Made by a program: the position numbers and the translations under genes. The notes beneath the pieces were generated by a model, which saw only the letters and a program-made list of their open reading frames with translations, ran no database searches and had not been told where the DNA came from. Of a DNA stretch of 64,000 bases, positions 51,377 to 60,907 are shown one piece after another. Each line of letters starts with the position of its first letter. Within the stretch, counting starts at the first letter, position 1. This DNA comes from Williamwhitmania taraxaci (GTDB lineage Bacteria; Bacteroidota; Bacteroidia; Bacteroidales; Williamwhitmaniaceae), in NCBI RefSeq assembly GCF_900096565.1, contig NZ_FMYP01000010.1, forward strand, positions 16,083-80,082, given 5' to 3'.

Positions 51377-51508
51377 TTACGGCTTGTGTCTATCTTGTTC
51401 TTCATCTGGTTTCTCTTCACCGTTTTTCTCGTGAAAATGACGTCGATAGATAATGAAGGCAATTGCCACAATGGCAATAAAAACGACTAATAGTTGGTGA
51501 CGTATCAT
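51377..51508 (-). CDS. Small single-pass membrane protein (43 aa) coupled to the NlpC/P60 gene
   Basis: An ORF of 43 residues: short N-terminus M-I-R-H-Q, one hydrophobic helix at about residues 6-20 (L-L-V-V-F-I-A-I-V-A-I-A-F-I-I), then a basic patch Y-R-R-H and a charged Glu/Lys-rich tail. Its ATG overlaps the stop codon of the NlpC/P60 gene as ATGA, the classic sign of translational coupling, which supports it being real despite its size. Function unknown; I recognise no family. Confidence 0.6.
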   Translation of the reverse strand: MIRHQLLVVFIAIVAIAFIIYRRHFHEKNGEEKPDEEQDRHKP

Positions 51509-52302
51509 AGCCAAAAAGTTTTTAATTTCGATAATCGTTTGATTATACGTAGTTTGTGAGAGTAATTCTTACTTTCTGTATTGTATATTCCTTGGTGGTC
51601 AATATTGTCTTTTCTTACTCTTCCCGAAGCGTGGATTATTTTTCCATTTCCTGTGATTATTCCAACATGGATAATATTACCCTCATCGTTGTCGAAGAAT
51701 GCGAGGTCTCCCGGTAGTGCCTCGTTAATAAAACTAATGGTAGTGCCGTATTGCATCTGTTGTGATGCGTCGCGTGGCAAATAGGTTCCAATCGTTCGAA
51801 AAACAATTTGAACCAATCCGGAACAGTCTATTCCATAGGTTGTTTTACCGCCCCAGAGGTAAGGCGAGTTAATAAATGCCTCCGCACGGTCCACCACCGA
51901 GTGGCAAGCCGGCTTATTTTCTATAATTGGTTGAATTACTCTATTAAACTCCTCTGCTGCTTTTGCTTTGTTGCTATCGATGTGGTAAAAAAAGGAGCCA
52001 GTAGGGAGTAAGTTTGGGTGGGTATTTGAATCGAAGAGGCAAAGCGTGTCTTTCGCCACAATTGTAAAGGAAGCATCAATTAGCCTTGTGAACTCCTCAT
52101 TCGACAATTCTTTGATCATGATTCGATTCACCCAACCCTGATATTCATCTACCATTGATCGCACCAATTCCCAGTTGCCATTGGATTCGATAACCTCAAT
52201 TGGCTCACCCCAAAGCAGCTGCGTTACCATTTCGGAGCGCTCGTTTGCCTCATGGCGCATTGGTACAATAGCCTCGCAGGCAATTGCCTTAATGCTGTCC
52301 AT
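51505..52302 (-). CDS. NlpC/P60 cell-wall peptidase with SH3 domain
   Basis: A 265-aa protein from the Met at 52302; another Met at 52329 is possible, and the longer frame to 52404 would run into the divergent gene's start. A bacterial SH3-like domain (about 10-70) precedes the catalytic domain, with Cys in I-D-C-S-G-L-V-Q and His in I-I-H-V-G-I-I as the NlpC/P60 dyad. It hydrolyses peptidoglycan stem peptides (D-glutamyl-diaminopimelate type bonds). No signal peptide is visible, so it may recycle muropeptides in the cytoplasm. It is coupled to the 43-aa gene. Confidence 0.9.
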   Translation of the reverse strand: MDSIKAIACEAIVPMRHEANERSEMVTQLLWGEPIEVIESNGNWELVRSMVDEYQGWVNRIMIKELSNEEFTRLIDASFTIVAKDTLCLFDSNTHPNLLPTGSFFYHIDSNKAKAAEEFNRVIQPIIENKPACHSVVDRAEAFINSPYLWGGKTTYGIDCSGLVQIVFRTIGTYLPRDASQQMQYGTTISFINEALPGDLAFFDNDEGNIIHVGIITGNGKIIHASGRVRKDNIDHQGIYNTESKNYSHKLRIIKRLSKLKTFWL

Positions 52303-52346
52303 CTGATATTTGAAAGGAAATTGACCCATTATCGGCTGAAATTTGT

Positions 52347-52354
52347 TAGTTTTG
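52347..52354 (+). promoter_or_regulatory. Predicted -7 promoter element of the 7TM-HD gene
   Basis: TAGTTTTG matches TAnnTTTG exactly, about 49 bp before the ATG at 52403. A TTG at 52321-52323 is a possible -33 element. Confidence 0.4.
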
Positions 52355-52402
52355 TTGGATGCAGGTAAGTTAATAAATTTACCACTTACAAAAAGAGTTT
52401 TC

Positions 52403-54526
52403 ATGATTAAGCTGAATAAAAATACGCTCCGACCAATTCTACGGGTTCTTCTTTTCGCTGCAGCAACGGTCTTTATAATCTTGATTCTTCCAAGGGAGGG
52501 TCGATTTGGATTTGAATTTCAAAAGGGTAGGCCGTGGATGCACGAAACGCTCATTGCCCCTTTCGATTTCTCTATCTATAAGAATGAAACTGAATTGATT
52601 GAAGAAAAGGCCTCGCTTTTTAAAGCGTATCGGCCATTTTTTGAATACGATAGTAGTGTTGCCCCAGAAGTGATGCGGAAATTGGAAGATAAATTTGCTG
52701 GTTTTTTCTCCAAAATGCGTCAGCAAACGGGGAGCGCATTTAAGGGTCAAGAATTGAGTAATTCCGCTACGAACAGTTCCGATAAAGAAAAACTATTGTT
52801 GAGTTACGTTCATGAGGAGATTGAATGGTGCTACAACCGTGGTGTTGTGTCTAATCTTGAATTAAATCAATATCTTGGGGAGAGACAAAGGAGTGTTCCA
52901 TTAATTGTTTTGCACAGAGGAATCGCCGACGAAACCCTTTCAATGGAACTCTATTCGGCAGATAATGTCGTTGAACGAATTGTTAACTCTTTATCAAAAA
53001 ACTTTTTTTATAACAGAGCAGATGCTGTCAGTTTTGTTGCCGAAGTAGGATTAACCAAAGAGGTTCGCCCGAATGTTATCTACAGCGAGAAAATTAGTAA
53101 TAAAATGCGTGAGGAGATACTCTCTTCTGTCTCGCTAACAAAAGGAATGATTCAAAGCGGTACTCGGATAATCTCGAAAGGTGATCCTATTCGCGCCTAT
53201 GATTTTTCGGTTCTGGAATCGTTAAAAAAGGAGTATGAGGCGCGTCTTGGATTTTCGGGTAAGCGCTATCTTCTGGTTATGGGCCATGCGTTTCTTACAG
53301 GATTGTGTGTATTTATTCTTTACCTATTCCTTTTCTACTATCGAAAAGAAATACTGGAATCGCTCCGTAAGTGTCTTTTTATTCTTCTTTTAGTAGTGGC
53401 AATGATTGGAATATCTTCGTTCGTTCTAAAAAGCGATGGGATAAGCCTTTACATTGTTCCTTTCGTTGTTGTTCCCATTTTTATTCGAACGTTTTACGAT
53501 AGCCGATTGGCGTTGTTTATTCACTTGATAATCGTAATGCTAATTGGTTTCCAGGCACCTAACTCCTTCGAATTTGTATTTCTTAATTTTATTGCTGGGG
53601 TCGTTGCCATTCTTAGCCTTACCAATTCATATCGGAGAGGGAAATTATTTGTAGCCAGTGGCTTGGTCTTTGTCGTTTATGCATCCATTTATTTTGCACT
53701 TACGGTTTTAAAGCAAGGTGGCTTTACTGGCATAGCATGGTTCGATTATGTTTGGTTTGCGGGCAATGCATTTTTGATCTTAGTGTCTTACCAGCTGGTT
53801 TATCTTTTCGAAAAGATCTTTGGTTTTTTATCGGATACCACGCTTATTGAATTGTCCGATCATAACCAGGCGCTCTTGCGCCGTTTGGCCGAAGAGGCTC
53901 CCGGAACCTTTCAGCACTCCCTTCAAGTCTCAACCCTTGCCGAGGCTGCCGTTTTTCAAATTGGGGGCAATCCGTTGCTCGCAAAACTAGGAGGTCTTTA
54001 CCACGATATCGGAAAGTTAAATAATCCTATGTATTTCATTGAGAATCAGGTATCGGAGTTTAATCCTCACCACAACCTCGAGTTTGAAGAGAGTGCCAGT
54101 CTCATAATTCGACATGTTGCCGATGGCGTTACTATTGGAAGAAAATATAAACTTCCTGATCCCATTATCGACTTTATCCGCACCCATCATGGTACTTCGA
54201 AGGTTCAATATTTTTATCGACTCTATAGGAATAAGTATCCTGATGGCAAGCTGGCAAGTGCATTTAACTATCCTGGCCCCCGACCAACGACTAAAGAGAC
54301 TGTAGTTCTTATGATGGCGGATGCTGTTGAAGCTTCATCGCGCAGCTTATCTGTTGTTTCACCGGAGACAATCGATGAGTTGGTCGAAAGTATTGTGAAT
54401 TTTCAGCAAATGGAAGATCAGTTTAATGAAGCCAATATAACCTTTAAAGATATAACCACTATAAAGACCGTTTTTAAGAAGAAATTACTGAATATGTACC
54501 ACGTAAGAGTAGTGTATCCACAATAA
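52403..54526 (+). CDS. 7TM receptor with HD hydrolase domain (PgpH-like, c-di-AMP phosphodiesterase family)
   Basis: A 707-aa protein from the ATG at 52403. An N-terminal extracytoplasmic 7TMR-HDED-like segment (about 45-280) lies between the first transmembrane helix and a block of about seven helices (290-490). The C-terminal HD domain follows, with H-S-L-Q-V-S, G-G-L-Y-H-D-I-G-K as the catalytic HD pair and R-T-H-H-G-T as the third ligand. PgpH of Listeria degrades c-di-AMP; the same activity is inferred. It is divergent from the NlpC/P60 gene. Confidence 0.93.
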   Translation: MIKLNKNTLRPILRVLLFAAATVFIILILPREGRFGFEFQKGRPWMHETLIAPFDFSIYKNETELIEEKASLFKAYRPFFEYDSSVAPEVMRKLEDKFAGFFSKMRQQTGSAFKGQELSNSATNSSDKEKLLLSYVHEEIEWCYNRGVVSNLELNQYLGERQRSVPLIVLHRGIADETLSMELYSADNVVERIVNSLSKNFFYNRADAVSFVAEVGLTKEVRPNVIYSEKISNKMREEILSSVSLTKGMIQSGTRIISKGDPIRAYDFSVLESLKKEYEARLGFSGKRYLLVMGHAFLTGLCVFILYLFLFYYRKEILESLRKCLFILLLVVAMIGISSFVLKSDGISLYIVPFVVVPIFIRTFYDSRLALFIHLIIVMLIGFQAPNSFEFVFLNFIAGVVAILSLTNSYRRGKLFVASGLVFVVYASIYFALTVLKQGGFTGIAWFDYVWFAGNAFLILVSYQLVYLFEKIFGFLSDTTLIELSDHNQALLRRLAEEAPGTFQHSLQVSTLAEAAVFQIGGNPLLAKLGGLYHDIGKLNNPMYFIENQVSEFNPHHNLEFEESASLIIRHVADGVTIGRKYKLPDPIIDFIRTHHGTSKVQYFYRLYRNKYPDGKLASAFNYPGPRPTTKETVVLMMADAVEASSRSLSVVSPETIDELVESIVNFQQMEDQFNEANITFKDITTIKTVFKKKLLNMYHVRVVYPQ

Positions 54527-54559
54527 AAAAGAGAGCGGTCCTAACCGCTCTCTTTTTTT
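54525..54559. terminator. Bidirectional rho-independent terminator
   Basis: GAGAGCGGT/ACCGCTCTC stem with A and T tracts on both sides (54525-54530 and 54553-54559). It serves the plus-strand HD gene and possibly the converging lolA gene. Confidence 0.9.
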
Positions 54560-54623
54560 ATAACCCATTTTGAAATAGGCTAAACTATAAATAGATGTTT
54601 AATCCACGATTTTAGGACGAACT

Positions 54624-55268
54624 CTATCGTAAGTCGTTAACTGAAACTCCAGCATGCTTTGCGGGTGAAAAGGAAAAGAGATTCTCATCCACTTCTTTGT
54701 TTGGCGTAAGCGCCTTTATGTCGAGGGTGTAGCGGTTGCCGTCCTTGCTGAAATACTTAATCTGCACCGGCTCTAATGTTGTCTTGTTGAAAGAGAATCG
54801 AACAATGGTGTATGATACACCTACTTTTTTAGGGTAGAGGTCGATTACATAAACAGGTGTCTTGTTTACTGTAGACTCCTCCTTAAATTTGTATTTGAAT
54901 TCGCGGTCGTAAATGGTAAATAACCGAGATGGATTGTCGAGGAAGCCACCATCGCCTTCCTTTGGTTCAAGGATGTTCACCTCGTTTGCTTCCTTTAGGA
55001 ATGTCCATTTGGTTTTTCCATTGAAGTATATCTCGGTGCCCATCAGGTCGAGAAGGTATTTCTTTCCTTTAATGGTGATTTTCCCTTTTTGGGTGTCTTT
55101 GATATTCTCCTGTGTATTTTCGAGCGTGAAGGAAAATTCACAGTATAATGTTTTGTAATCCTTCGTCTTTTTCGAAAAATCATCGAGAATTTCCTTTGCT
55201 CGTTGGTCTTTTTGCGAAAATGCCAACGCAGGGAGCATCAGTAGAGCTAAAAAAAGCAGTTTTTTCAT
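54624..55268 (-). CDS. lolA: LolA-like outer-membrane lipoprotein carrier
   Basis: A 214-aa periplasmic protein with a clear signal peptide (cleavage near residue 19). The half-open beta barrel is suggested by alternating strands with K-G-K-I-T-I-K-G-K-K-Y-L-L-D and L-P-V-Q-I-K-Y-F-S-K-D-G type segments, which fit LolA family proteins in Bacteroidota. It would ferry lipoproteins to the outer membrane. It is 14 bp downstream of ftsK, a common neighbourhood. Confidence 0.88.
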   Translation of the reverse strand: MKKLLFLALLMLPALAFSQKDQRAKEILDDFSKKTKDYKTLYCEFSFTLENTQENIKDTQKGKITIKGKKYLLDLMGTEIYFNGKTKWTFLKEANEVNILEPKEGDGGFLDNPSRLFTIYDREFKYKFKEESTVNKTPVYVIDLYPKKVGVSYTIVRFSFNKTTLEPVQIKYFSKDGNRYTLDIKALTPNKEVDENLFSFSPAKHAGVSVNDLR

Positions 55269-55282
55269 ATTATATAGTTTAA

Positions 55283-57781
55283 TTATTTGTTATTGAGATT
55301 ATTGAGGATGTGTTCGAGTGATATTTCATCGGTAATCAAAACTTGTCGAGCTTTACTTCCCTCGAAGGAGCCCACGATACCCGCAGCTTCGAGTTGGTCA
55401 ATTATCCTTCCTGCTCGATTGTAACCAATAGAGAATTTTCTTTGAATCATGGATGTTGATCCCTGCTGGTTCATTACGATAACCCGAGCTGCTTCTTCGA
55501 AAAGATCATCTTTTTTCGAGAGGTCAACTTCGTTGCCTTCTATTGTTTCGTCACCTTTATACTCTGGCAGAAGGAAGGCCGAGGAGTAACCTCTTTGGTT
55601 TCCAATAAAATCGGTAATTCTTTCGATTTCGGGCGTGTCAACAAATGCACATTGCACGCGGATGATGTCGTTACCAGTAGAAACCAGCATGTCTCCGCGT
55701 CCAATAAGTTGATTTGCTCCAGGGCAGTCAAGAATAGTTCTTGAATCGATCATGGAGGATACCCTAAATGCAATACGGGCAGGGAAGTTTGCTTTAATAA
55801 CGCCTGTGATAATGTTGGTGGTAGGGCGTTGTGTGGCAATAATCAAATGGATACCAATGGCTCTTGCCAGCTGGGCGATCCGCGCAATAGGTGTCTCGAT
55901 TTCTCTGCCTGCGGTCATTATAAGGTCGGCAAACTCATCAATTACCACCACGATGTATGGCAGGAATTTATGTCCTTTTGTTGGGCTTAACCTACGGGAG
56001 ACAAATTTTTCGTTGTATTCCTTAATGTTTCTAACGTGCGCCAACTTAAGCAAGTCGTAGCGGCTATCCATCTCATTGCAGAGGGAGTTGAGCGTATAGA
56101 TTACCTTTTGGGTGTCTGTTATAATTGGTTCCTCTGAATCGGGAAGCTTTGCCAAGAAGTGACGCTCAATCTTGGAGTATAATGTCAACTCAACCTTTTT
56201 TGGGTCGACCAACACGAATTTAAGCTGGGAGGGGTGTTTTTTGTAGAGCAAACTCGCCAGCATAGCGTTTAATCCCACTGATTTACCTTGACCAGTTGCA
56301 CCTGCCACCAAAAGGTGAGGCATTTTGGTGAGGTCAAGCATAAAGGTTTCGTTGCTAATGGTTTTCCCGAGAGCAAGCGGTAGATCATATTTCGATTCCT
56401 GAAACTTTGCCGATTTAATAATAGAAAGCATGGAAACCACCTCGGGATTAAGGTTTGGAACTTCTATTCCAATTGTCCCTTTTCCTGGGATTGGGGCAAT
56501 AATACGAATGCCTAAGGCAGCAAGGCTTAGCGCAATATCGTCTTCCAAATTCTTTATTTTTGAGATGCGAACTCCTGGGGCGGGTACTATCTCGTAGAGA
56601 GTAACAGTTGGACCAATGGTTGCTTTGATCTTGTCGATTTGAATCTTATAGTTGGCAAGCGTTTCCACAATTTTGTTTTTGTTGGAAATCAACTCGTCGT
56701 TAGAAACTGTAAGTTCTGGATTCTTCCATTCTTCTAGCAACTCAACTGGAGGTCGTTGATAACCAGAAAGATCAAGGGTGGGGTCGTAAAAATCTTGATC
56801 GCTATGGGCGATTTCTACTTGGTCTTCTTCGGCAATTTTCTCAACGGTGAGTTGTATCTCCCCACTATTATCGACAAATTCATCATTTGTATTCTCATCT
56901 GCTTGATGATCATTAGGCATTATGGCTGCCTCGATTACTGATGCGTCAGTAATGTTGTTGCCAACTTCTTCATCTGGACTTATAATATTGGATTTTTCCG
57001 TTTTGTCTATGTTCGTTTCGAATATAACTTCGGCGGGTCTTTTAATGTTGGTTTTTGGTGTCGTCGGAGTTTCTATTTCTTGAATTTTAGAAATTGTATT
57101 TGGTTTTCCATCTTCATTTCCATTGGCCTCCCATTCTGCTTCCTCTGCTGTCTTGGTTGCGGTTTCGTCTTTTTTGAGCATTGTATGCACTGCTCCTACA
57201 CCAAAGTTGAGCCAGTGGAATGTGTTCTTTGTGGTAAATGTCAAGAAGGTTGCCGCGGCAAAGAACAGGAATAGACCTGTTCCGAATTTCCCCATTAGGC
57301 TATTCATCCACTGAGCCATAAATACTCCATGAGCGCCTCCGAGACCATTCCCAAATAACCCTTGTGCCGATCCAAAGAGGTATCCAAGGGTTAGCGATGT
57401 TAGTATCGCCGTAATGAGTAAGGTTCTACTTGCTTTTCGGAATGGGTAGGGGCGAAGTTTCATCAATCGAAGGCCACCCAAACCAAGGATAAGTGGGATG
57501 ACAAAAGCACCAATTCCAAAGCCATCACTGATGAGCATATTCGCAAAAAAGGCACCAATCTTGCCTCCCCAGTTATCAACGCTAACGCTTGATGCGGAAA
57601 AAACATTCTGCCACTCAAAACTTTGGTCAGTCTGCCAGGTGAAAATGAAGGAGATAAGGGCCAGTGAAAGGTATATTGAAAACAGACAGGCGAACATGCC
57701 CGAAATAAACCAAACACGCTCGTCGTGGAAGAATCCTGTTCTATTCTCTGTTTGCTCTTGTGATTTGCTTTTAGTTCCCAT
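55283..57781 (-). CDS. ftsK: DNA translocase FtsK/SpoIIIE
   Basis: An 832-aa chromosome-segregation motor. Four N-terminal transmembrane helices (about 25-200) are followed by an acidic, Asn/Asp-rich linker (about 205-355) and the motor domain with Walker A G-A-T-G-Q-G-K-S-V near residue 496, V-V-V-I-D-E-F-A-D as Walker B, and I-A-T-Q-R-P. The C-terminal gamma winged helix (about 770-825, I-Q-R-K-F-S-I-G-Y-N-R-A) reads orientation sequences. It clears chromosome dimers at the septum. Full length. Confidence 0.97.
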   Translation of the reverse strand: MGTKSKSQEQTENRTGFFHDERVWFISGMFACLFSIYLSLALISFIFTWQTDQSFEWQNVFSASSVSVDNWGGKIGAFFANMLISDGFGIGAFVIPLILGLGGLRLMKLRPYPFRKASRTLLITAILTSLTLGYLFGSAQGLFGNGLGGAHGVFMAQWMNSLMGKFGTGLFLFFAAATFLTFTTKNTFHWLNFGVGAVHTMLKKDETATKTAEEAEWEANGNEDGKPNTISKIQEIETPTTPKTNIKRPAEVIFETNIDKTEKSNIISPDEEVGNNITDASVIEAAIMPNDHQADENTNDEFVDNSGEIQLTVEKIAEEDQVEIAHSDQDFYDPTLDLSGYQRPPVELLEEWKNPELTVSNDELISNKNKIVETLANYKIQIDKIKATIGPTVTLYEIVPAPGVRISKIKNLEDDIALSLAALGIRIIAPIPGKGTIGIEVPNLNPEVVSMLSIIKSAKFQESKYDLPLALGKTISNETFMLDLTKMPHLLVAGATGQGKSVGLNAMLASLLYKKHPSQLKFVLVDPKKVELTLYSKIERHFLAKLPDSEEPIITDTQKVIYTLNSLCNEMDSRYDLLKLAHVRNIKEYNEKFVSRRLSPTKGHKFLPYIVVVIDEFADLIMTAGREIETPIARIAQLARAIGIHLIIATQRPTTNIITGVIKANFPARIAFRVSSMIDSRTILDCPGANQLIGRGDMLVSTGNDIIRVQCAFVDTPEIERITDFIGNQRGYSSAFLLPEYKGDETIEGNEVDLSKKDDLFEEAARVIVMNQQGSTSMIQRKFSIGYNRAGRIIDQLEAAGIVGSFEGSKARQVLITDEISLEHILNNLNNK

Positions 57782-57891
57782 TTAATTTGCTCCTAAACAA
57801 TTAGGGTGTTCTTAACGATTTGCATTGTAACATGCAAAGCTAAGTAAAATATGGGAAAACCGAATAGATAATTTGTTAACGATTCAAAAAT

Positions 57892-58584
57892 CTATTGGTT
57901 AAACAGTTTGAACACTTCAAGGAGCGTCTCCTTATCCATTCGCTTGTAATCTGTTGGTATGTTGAATTCAGAGGGTTCAACGTTACCCGGTTCGATTGAA
58001 CTAGCCACTAAATTTACATGAACCTTCGAAAGAATCATTCCAAATTCGAGCATAATTCCTTTTATTGGCTCGAAGGGAGTGTCTTGATTTGGATTGGGTT
58101 GGCCAATTTCGCTCGTATAGAAAATATTGAACTTTGTTGTTCCTGAGTCTCCAACCTGAATTGTTGCAGAGTTACAGAGATATCCTAGTATTTCCCGTTT
58201 CTCATGGCTTGGAGTAATGATTATTCCGGATGAGTTTGCATACATGAAGTTAGTGCTTATCTCCCCAAGACTGTCGGTATAGTATAGTTTTTTGTTGAGC
58301 AATTTCACTAAGTAATGGCTTCGGTTGAGGTCCTTATCTTGAATATAGGTAAGAGTAACCATTCCTCCCATGCCCTCAATTTGGTTAAGCAACTTATTCT
58401 TTTTGTATTTTATTATCATTTTAGTCGGAAGCGTTTTGTCCGAAACTTTGTTTTGACGCTCTTTTGCGTATACAATATCGTAAACGATGGTTCCCTCATC
58501 TTTGAGTGATATGGTAGGGTTGCATCCTGTAAGAATTATACCTGTTATAAAACAGATGCTAAGTAATGTTTGGCGAAGTTGCAT
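57892..58584 (-). CDS. Conserved lipoprotein of unknown function (GLPGLI/DUF4412-like)
   Basis: A 230-aa lipoprotein with lipobox cysteine 21 (L-T-G-C). The body begins V-Y-D-I-V-Y and contains a K-K-L-Y-Y-T-D-S-L-G segment and an I-L-G-Y-L-C-N-S-A motif, the pattern of Bacteroidota lipoproteins annotated as DUF4412 or GLPGLI family (K-x-I-L-G-Y-x-C-x-x-A). The role is unknown. It is divergent from the arcC gene. Confidence 0.75.
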   Translation of the reverse strand: MQLRQTLLSICFITGIILTGCNPTISLKDEGTIVYDIVYAKERQNKVSDKTLPTKMIIKYKKNKLLNQIEGMGGMVTLTYIQDKDLNRSHYLVKLLNKKLYYTDSLGEISTNFMYANSSGIIITPSHEKREILGYLCNSATIQVGDSGTTKFNIFYTSEIGQPNPNQDTPFEPIKGIMLEFGMILSKVHVNLVASSIEPGNVEPSEFNIPTDYKRMDKETLLEVFKLFNQ

Positions 58585-58734
58585 GCAGTATTTTTCTGCA
58601 ATTTAAGAAAATCTTTTGCAGCTGTCACTAACCTAGACAAGTATTTCACGTTTTTTTTATTGGTTTTATTGATTCGTACATTTGACCTGTAAGAAAGTGG
58701 TTCGCATTTGTTATCGCTTAGGAGTATTTGTTAA

Positions 58735-58766
58735 TTGGAAAACAATTTTTAGATTTGTTACTTTCA
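58735..58766 (+). promoter_or_regulatory. Candidate promoter of the arcC/OTC genes
   Basis: TTGG (58735-58738), 20 bp, then TACTTTCA (58759-58766), which resembles TAnnTTTG imperfectly. It precedes the ATG at 58791. Confidence 0.3.
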
Positions 58767-58790
58767 TGTCAATAAATCAAAATACTGTAT

Positions 58791-59750
58791 ATGAATAAGT
58801 TAGCTGTTGTGGCGTTAGGTGGAAATGCGCTGCTCCGTGGAAATCAGGCAGGTACTATTGATGAGCAGGAGCAAAACACTTCGGACACACTCGAAAATTT
58901 AGTGTATCTCATCAAGGAGGGATATAGCCTAGTAATTGGCCATGGAAATGGTCCACAGGTTGGAAATATCCTAATGCGCAATGATGCAGGTGAGCAAAAT
59001 TATGGTATTCCTCAAATGCCGTTGGATGTTTGTGTTGCCGATTCTCAGGGTGGTATTGGATACATGATTGAGCGTATGCTTCGTAACGTGCTTCACAAGC
59101 ATGGGATCCAAAAGGAAGTTGTTTGTCTTGTAACCTCTGTGGTGGTGGATAAGAATGATCCTGCCTTTAACAATCCAACCAAGCGCGTTGGTAAAAGTTA
59201 TACTAAGGAACAGGCCGATGTGCTTGCGAAAGAAAAAGGCTGGGTTTTCAAGGAGGAAGTAAAGGATACCGGGACAGGTTGGCGCCGGGTGGTTGCTTCA
59301 CCGAAGCCAATGCGAATTATGAATGAGCGTATCGTTGAAGAACTTGCTCGCGAAGGGGTAATTGTCATTGCTGCCGGTGGTGGTGGTGTTCCTGTTTATA
59401 TCGACGAGGTGGGCGATGTTCGTCCCATGGAAGCGGTAATTGATAAAGATTCTGCATGCTCACTGCTGGCTAATCGTATTAAGGCTGATGAGTTTTATAT
59501 CCTTACCGATGTGCCTTACGTTTACATTAACTACAAGAAACCAAACGAGAAAAAGCTCGAGTTCCTTAACAAGGTAGATACCGATCAATACCTTGCTGAT
59601 GGAATGTTTGGCGAGGGGAATATGTCTCCAAAGATTAAAGCTTGCCTTTCGTTTGTTGAACAAGGTGGGCATAAGAGTGTAATTACTGAGGCCACCAAAC
59701 TTTCAGATAAATCTTTCGGAACCAAGATTACTCTCGAATATGAGGATTAA
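58791..59750 (+). CDS. arcC: Carbamate kinase
   Basis: A 319-aa amino-acid-kinase fold enzyme. V-A-L-G-G-N-A-L-L near the N-terminus, I-G-H-G-N-G-P-Q-V-G-N, I-A-A-G-G-G-G-V-P-V and I-D-K-D-S-A-C-S-L-L-A are the signature loops. It makes ATP from carbamoyl phosphate, giving ammonia and carbon dioxide in the catabolic direction. It is directly followed by an ornithine carbamoyltransferase gene. No arginine deiminase is in the window. Confidence 0.96.
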   Translation: MNKLAVVALGGNALLRGNQAGTIDEQEQNTSDTLENLVYLIKEGYSLVIGHGNGPQVGNILMRNDAGEQNYGIPQMPLDVCVADSQGGIGYMIERMLRNVLHKHGIQKEVVCLVTSVVVDKNDPAFNNPTKRVGKSYTKEQADVLAKEKGWVFKEEVKDTGTGWRRVVASPKPMRIMNERIVEELAREGVIVIAAGGGGVPVYIDEVGDVRPMEAVIDKDSACSLLANRIKADEFYILTDVPYVYINYKKPNEKKLEFLNKVDTDQYLADGMFGEGNMSPKIKACLSFVEQGGHKSVITEATKLSDKSFGTKITLEYED

Positions 59751-59795
59751 TTTCCTTAATTTCGCTTAAAATTATAACACTAAAAAATAGCTGCT

Positions 59796-60794
59796 ATGGC
59801 GTTTAATTTAAAGAATCGTAACTTTTTAAAGTTGCTCGATTTCACTCCTAAGGAAATTGATTTCATGCTGAACCTTGCTGCCGATCTTAAGGCCGCAAAG
59901 TATGCTGGCACCGAAAGGCAAATGCTTAAGGGTAAGAATATTGTTCTTCTTTTCGAGAAGGATTCTACTCGTACTCGCTGTGCTTTTGAAGTGGGTGCTC
60001 TCGATCAGGGTGCACACGTTACTTATCTTGGTCCTTCTGGTTCCCAAATTGGGAAAAAGGAATCGATGAAGGACACCGCTCGGGTTCTAGGTCGTATGTA
60101 TGATGGTATTGAATACCGCGGTTACTCACAAGAAATTGTTGAGACCCTTGGCGAATATGCAGGGGTTCCTGTGTGGAACGGTTTAACCACCGAATTTCAC
60201 CCTACTCAGATTCTTGCCGATTTCCTTACCATGCGTGAGCATACCGATAAGCCTTTGAATAAGGTGGCTTTTTGCTACCTCGGCGATGCCAAGAACAATA
60301 TGGGTAACTCTCTTATGGTAGGCGCGGTGAAAATGGGTATGGATTTCCGTGCTGCTGCTCCTAAGGCATGCTGGCCAACGGAAGATTTAGTAGCTCAATG
60401 CCGTGAAATTGCTAAGCAAACCGGTGCTAAGATCACTTTGACTGAAGACGTTAAAGAAGGTGTTAAGGGCTGTGATTTTCTCTATACCGACGTATGGGTT
60501 TCCATGGGCGAGCCAGATAGCGTTTGGGAAGAGCGCGTGAAATTGCTTAAACCTTACCAAGTGAACAAGGCTGCTATGGATGCAACCGGAAATCCTAACG
60601 TTAAGTTTATGCACTGCCTACCTGCATTCCACAATAGAGAGACTGCTGTGGGTGAAGAGATGTTCAAGAAGTTTGGCTTATCCGAAATGGAAGTAACCGA
60701 TGAGGTTTTTGAATCGAATGCTTCTATTGTGTTCGACGAGGCCGAAAATAGGATGCATACGATTAAAGCTATCATGGTAGCTACTCTTGCATAG
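59796..60794 (+). CDS. Ornithine carbamoyltransferase
   Basis: A 332-aa enzyme with S-T-R-T-R for carbamoyl phosphate, F-H-P-T-Q, D-X-x-S-M-G-E and H-C-L-P motifs in the usual order. Next to a carbamate kinase, it is likely the catabolic (arcB) form that phosphorolyses citrulline, although an anabolic role (argF) cannot be excluded from sequence alone. Full length. The gap to arcC is 45 bp; a terminator follows. Confidence 0.95.
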   Translation: MAFNLKNRNFLKLLDFTPKEIDFMLNLAADLKAAKYAGTERQMLKGKNIVLLFEKDSTRTRCAFEVGALDQGAHVTYLGPSGSQIGKKESMKDTARVLGRMYDGIEYRGYSQEIVETLGEYAGVPVWNGLTTEFHPTQILADFLTMREHTDKPLNKVAFCYLGDAKNNMGNSLMVGAVKMGMDFRAAAPKACWPTEDLVAQCREIAKQTGAKITLTEDVKEGVKGCDFLYTDVWVSMGEPDSVWEERVKLLKPYQVNKAAMDATGNPNVKFMHCLPAFHNRETAVGEEMFKKFGLSEMEVTDEVFESNASIVFDEAENRMHTIKAIMVATLA

Positions 60795-60816
60795 TCAGTT
60801 TTCGTCAAAATTATTC

Positions 60817-60845
60817 AAAAAGCACTCCTTTGGGGTGCTTTTTTT
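60817..60845 (+). terminator. Rho-independent terminator after ornithine carbamoyltransferase
   Basis: AAAAAGCACTCC pairs with GGGGTGCTTTTT around a TTT loop, followed by a T run to 60845. Confidence 0.85.
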
Positions 60846-60846
60846 A

Positions 60847-60877
60847 TTGACATGCATCGTTGTTTGTATTATCTTTA
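60847..60877 (+). promoter_or_regulatory. Predicted promoter of the RRM protein gene
   Basis: TTGA (60847-60850), a 19-bp spacer and TATCTTTA (60870-60877), which matches TAnnTTTG except the last base. It lies about 30 bp before the start at 60908. Confidence 0.4.
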
Positions 60878-60907
60878 TTTAATGTTTCATTTAACAACTC
60901 TTAGTGT

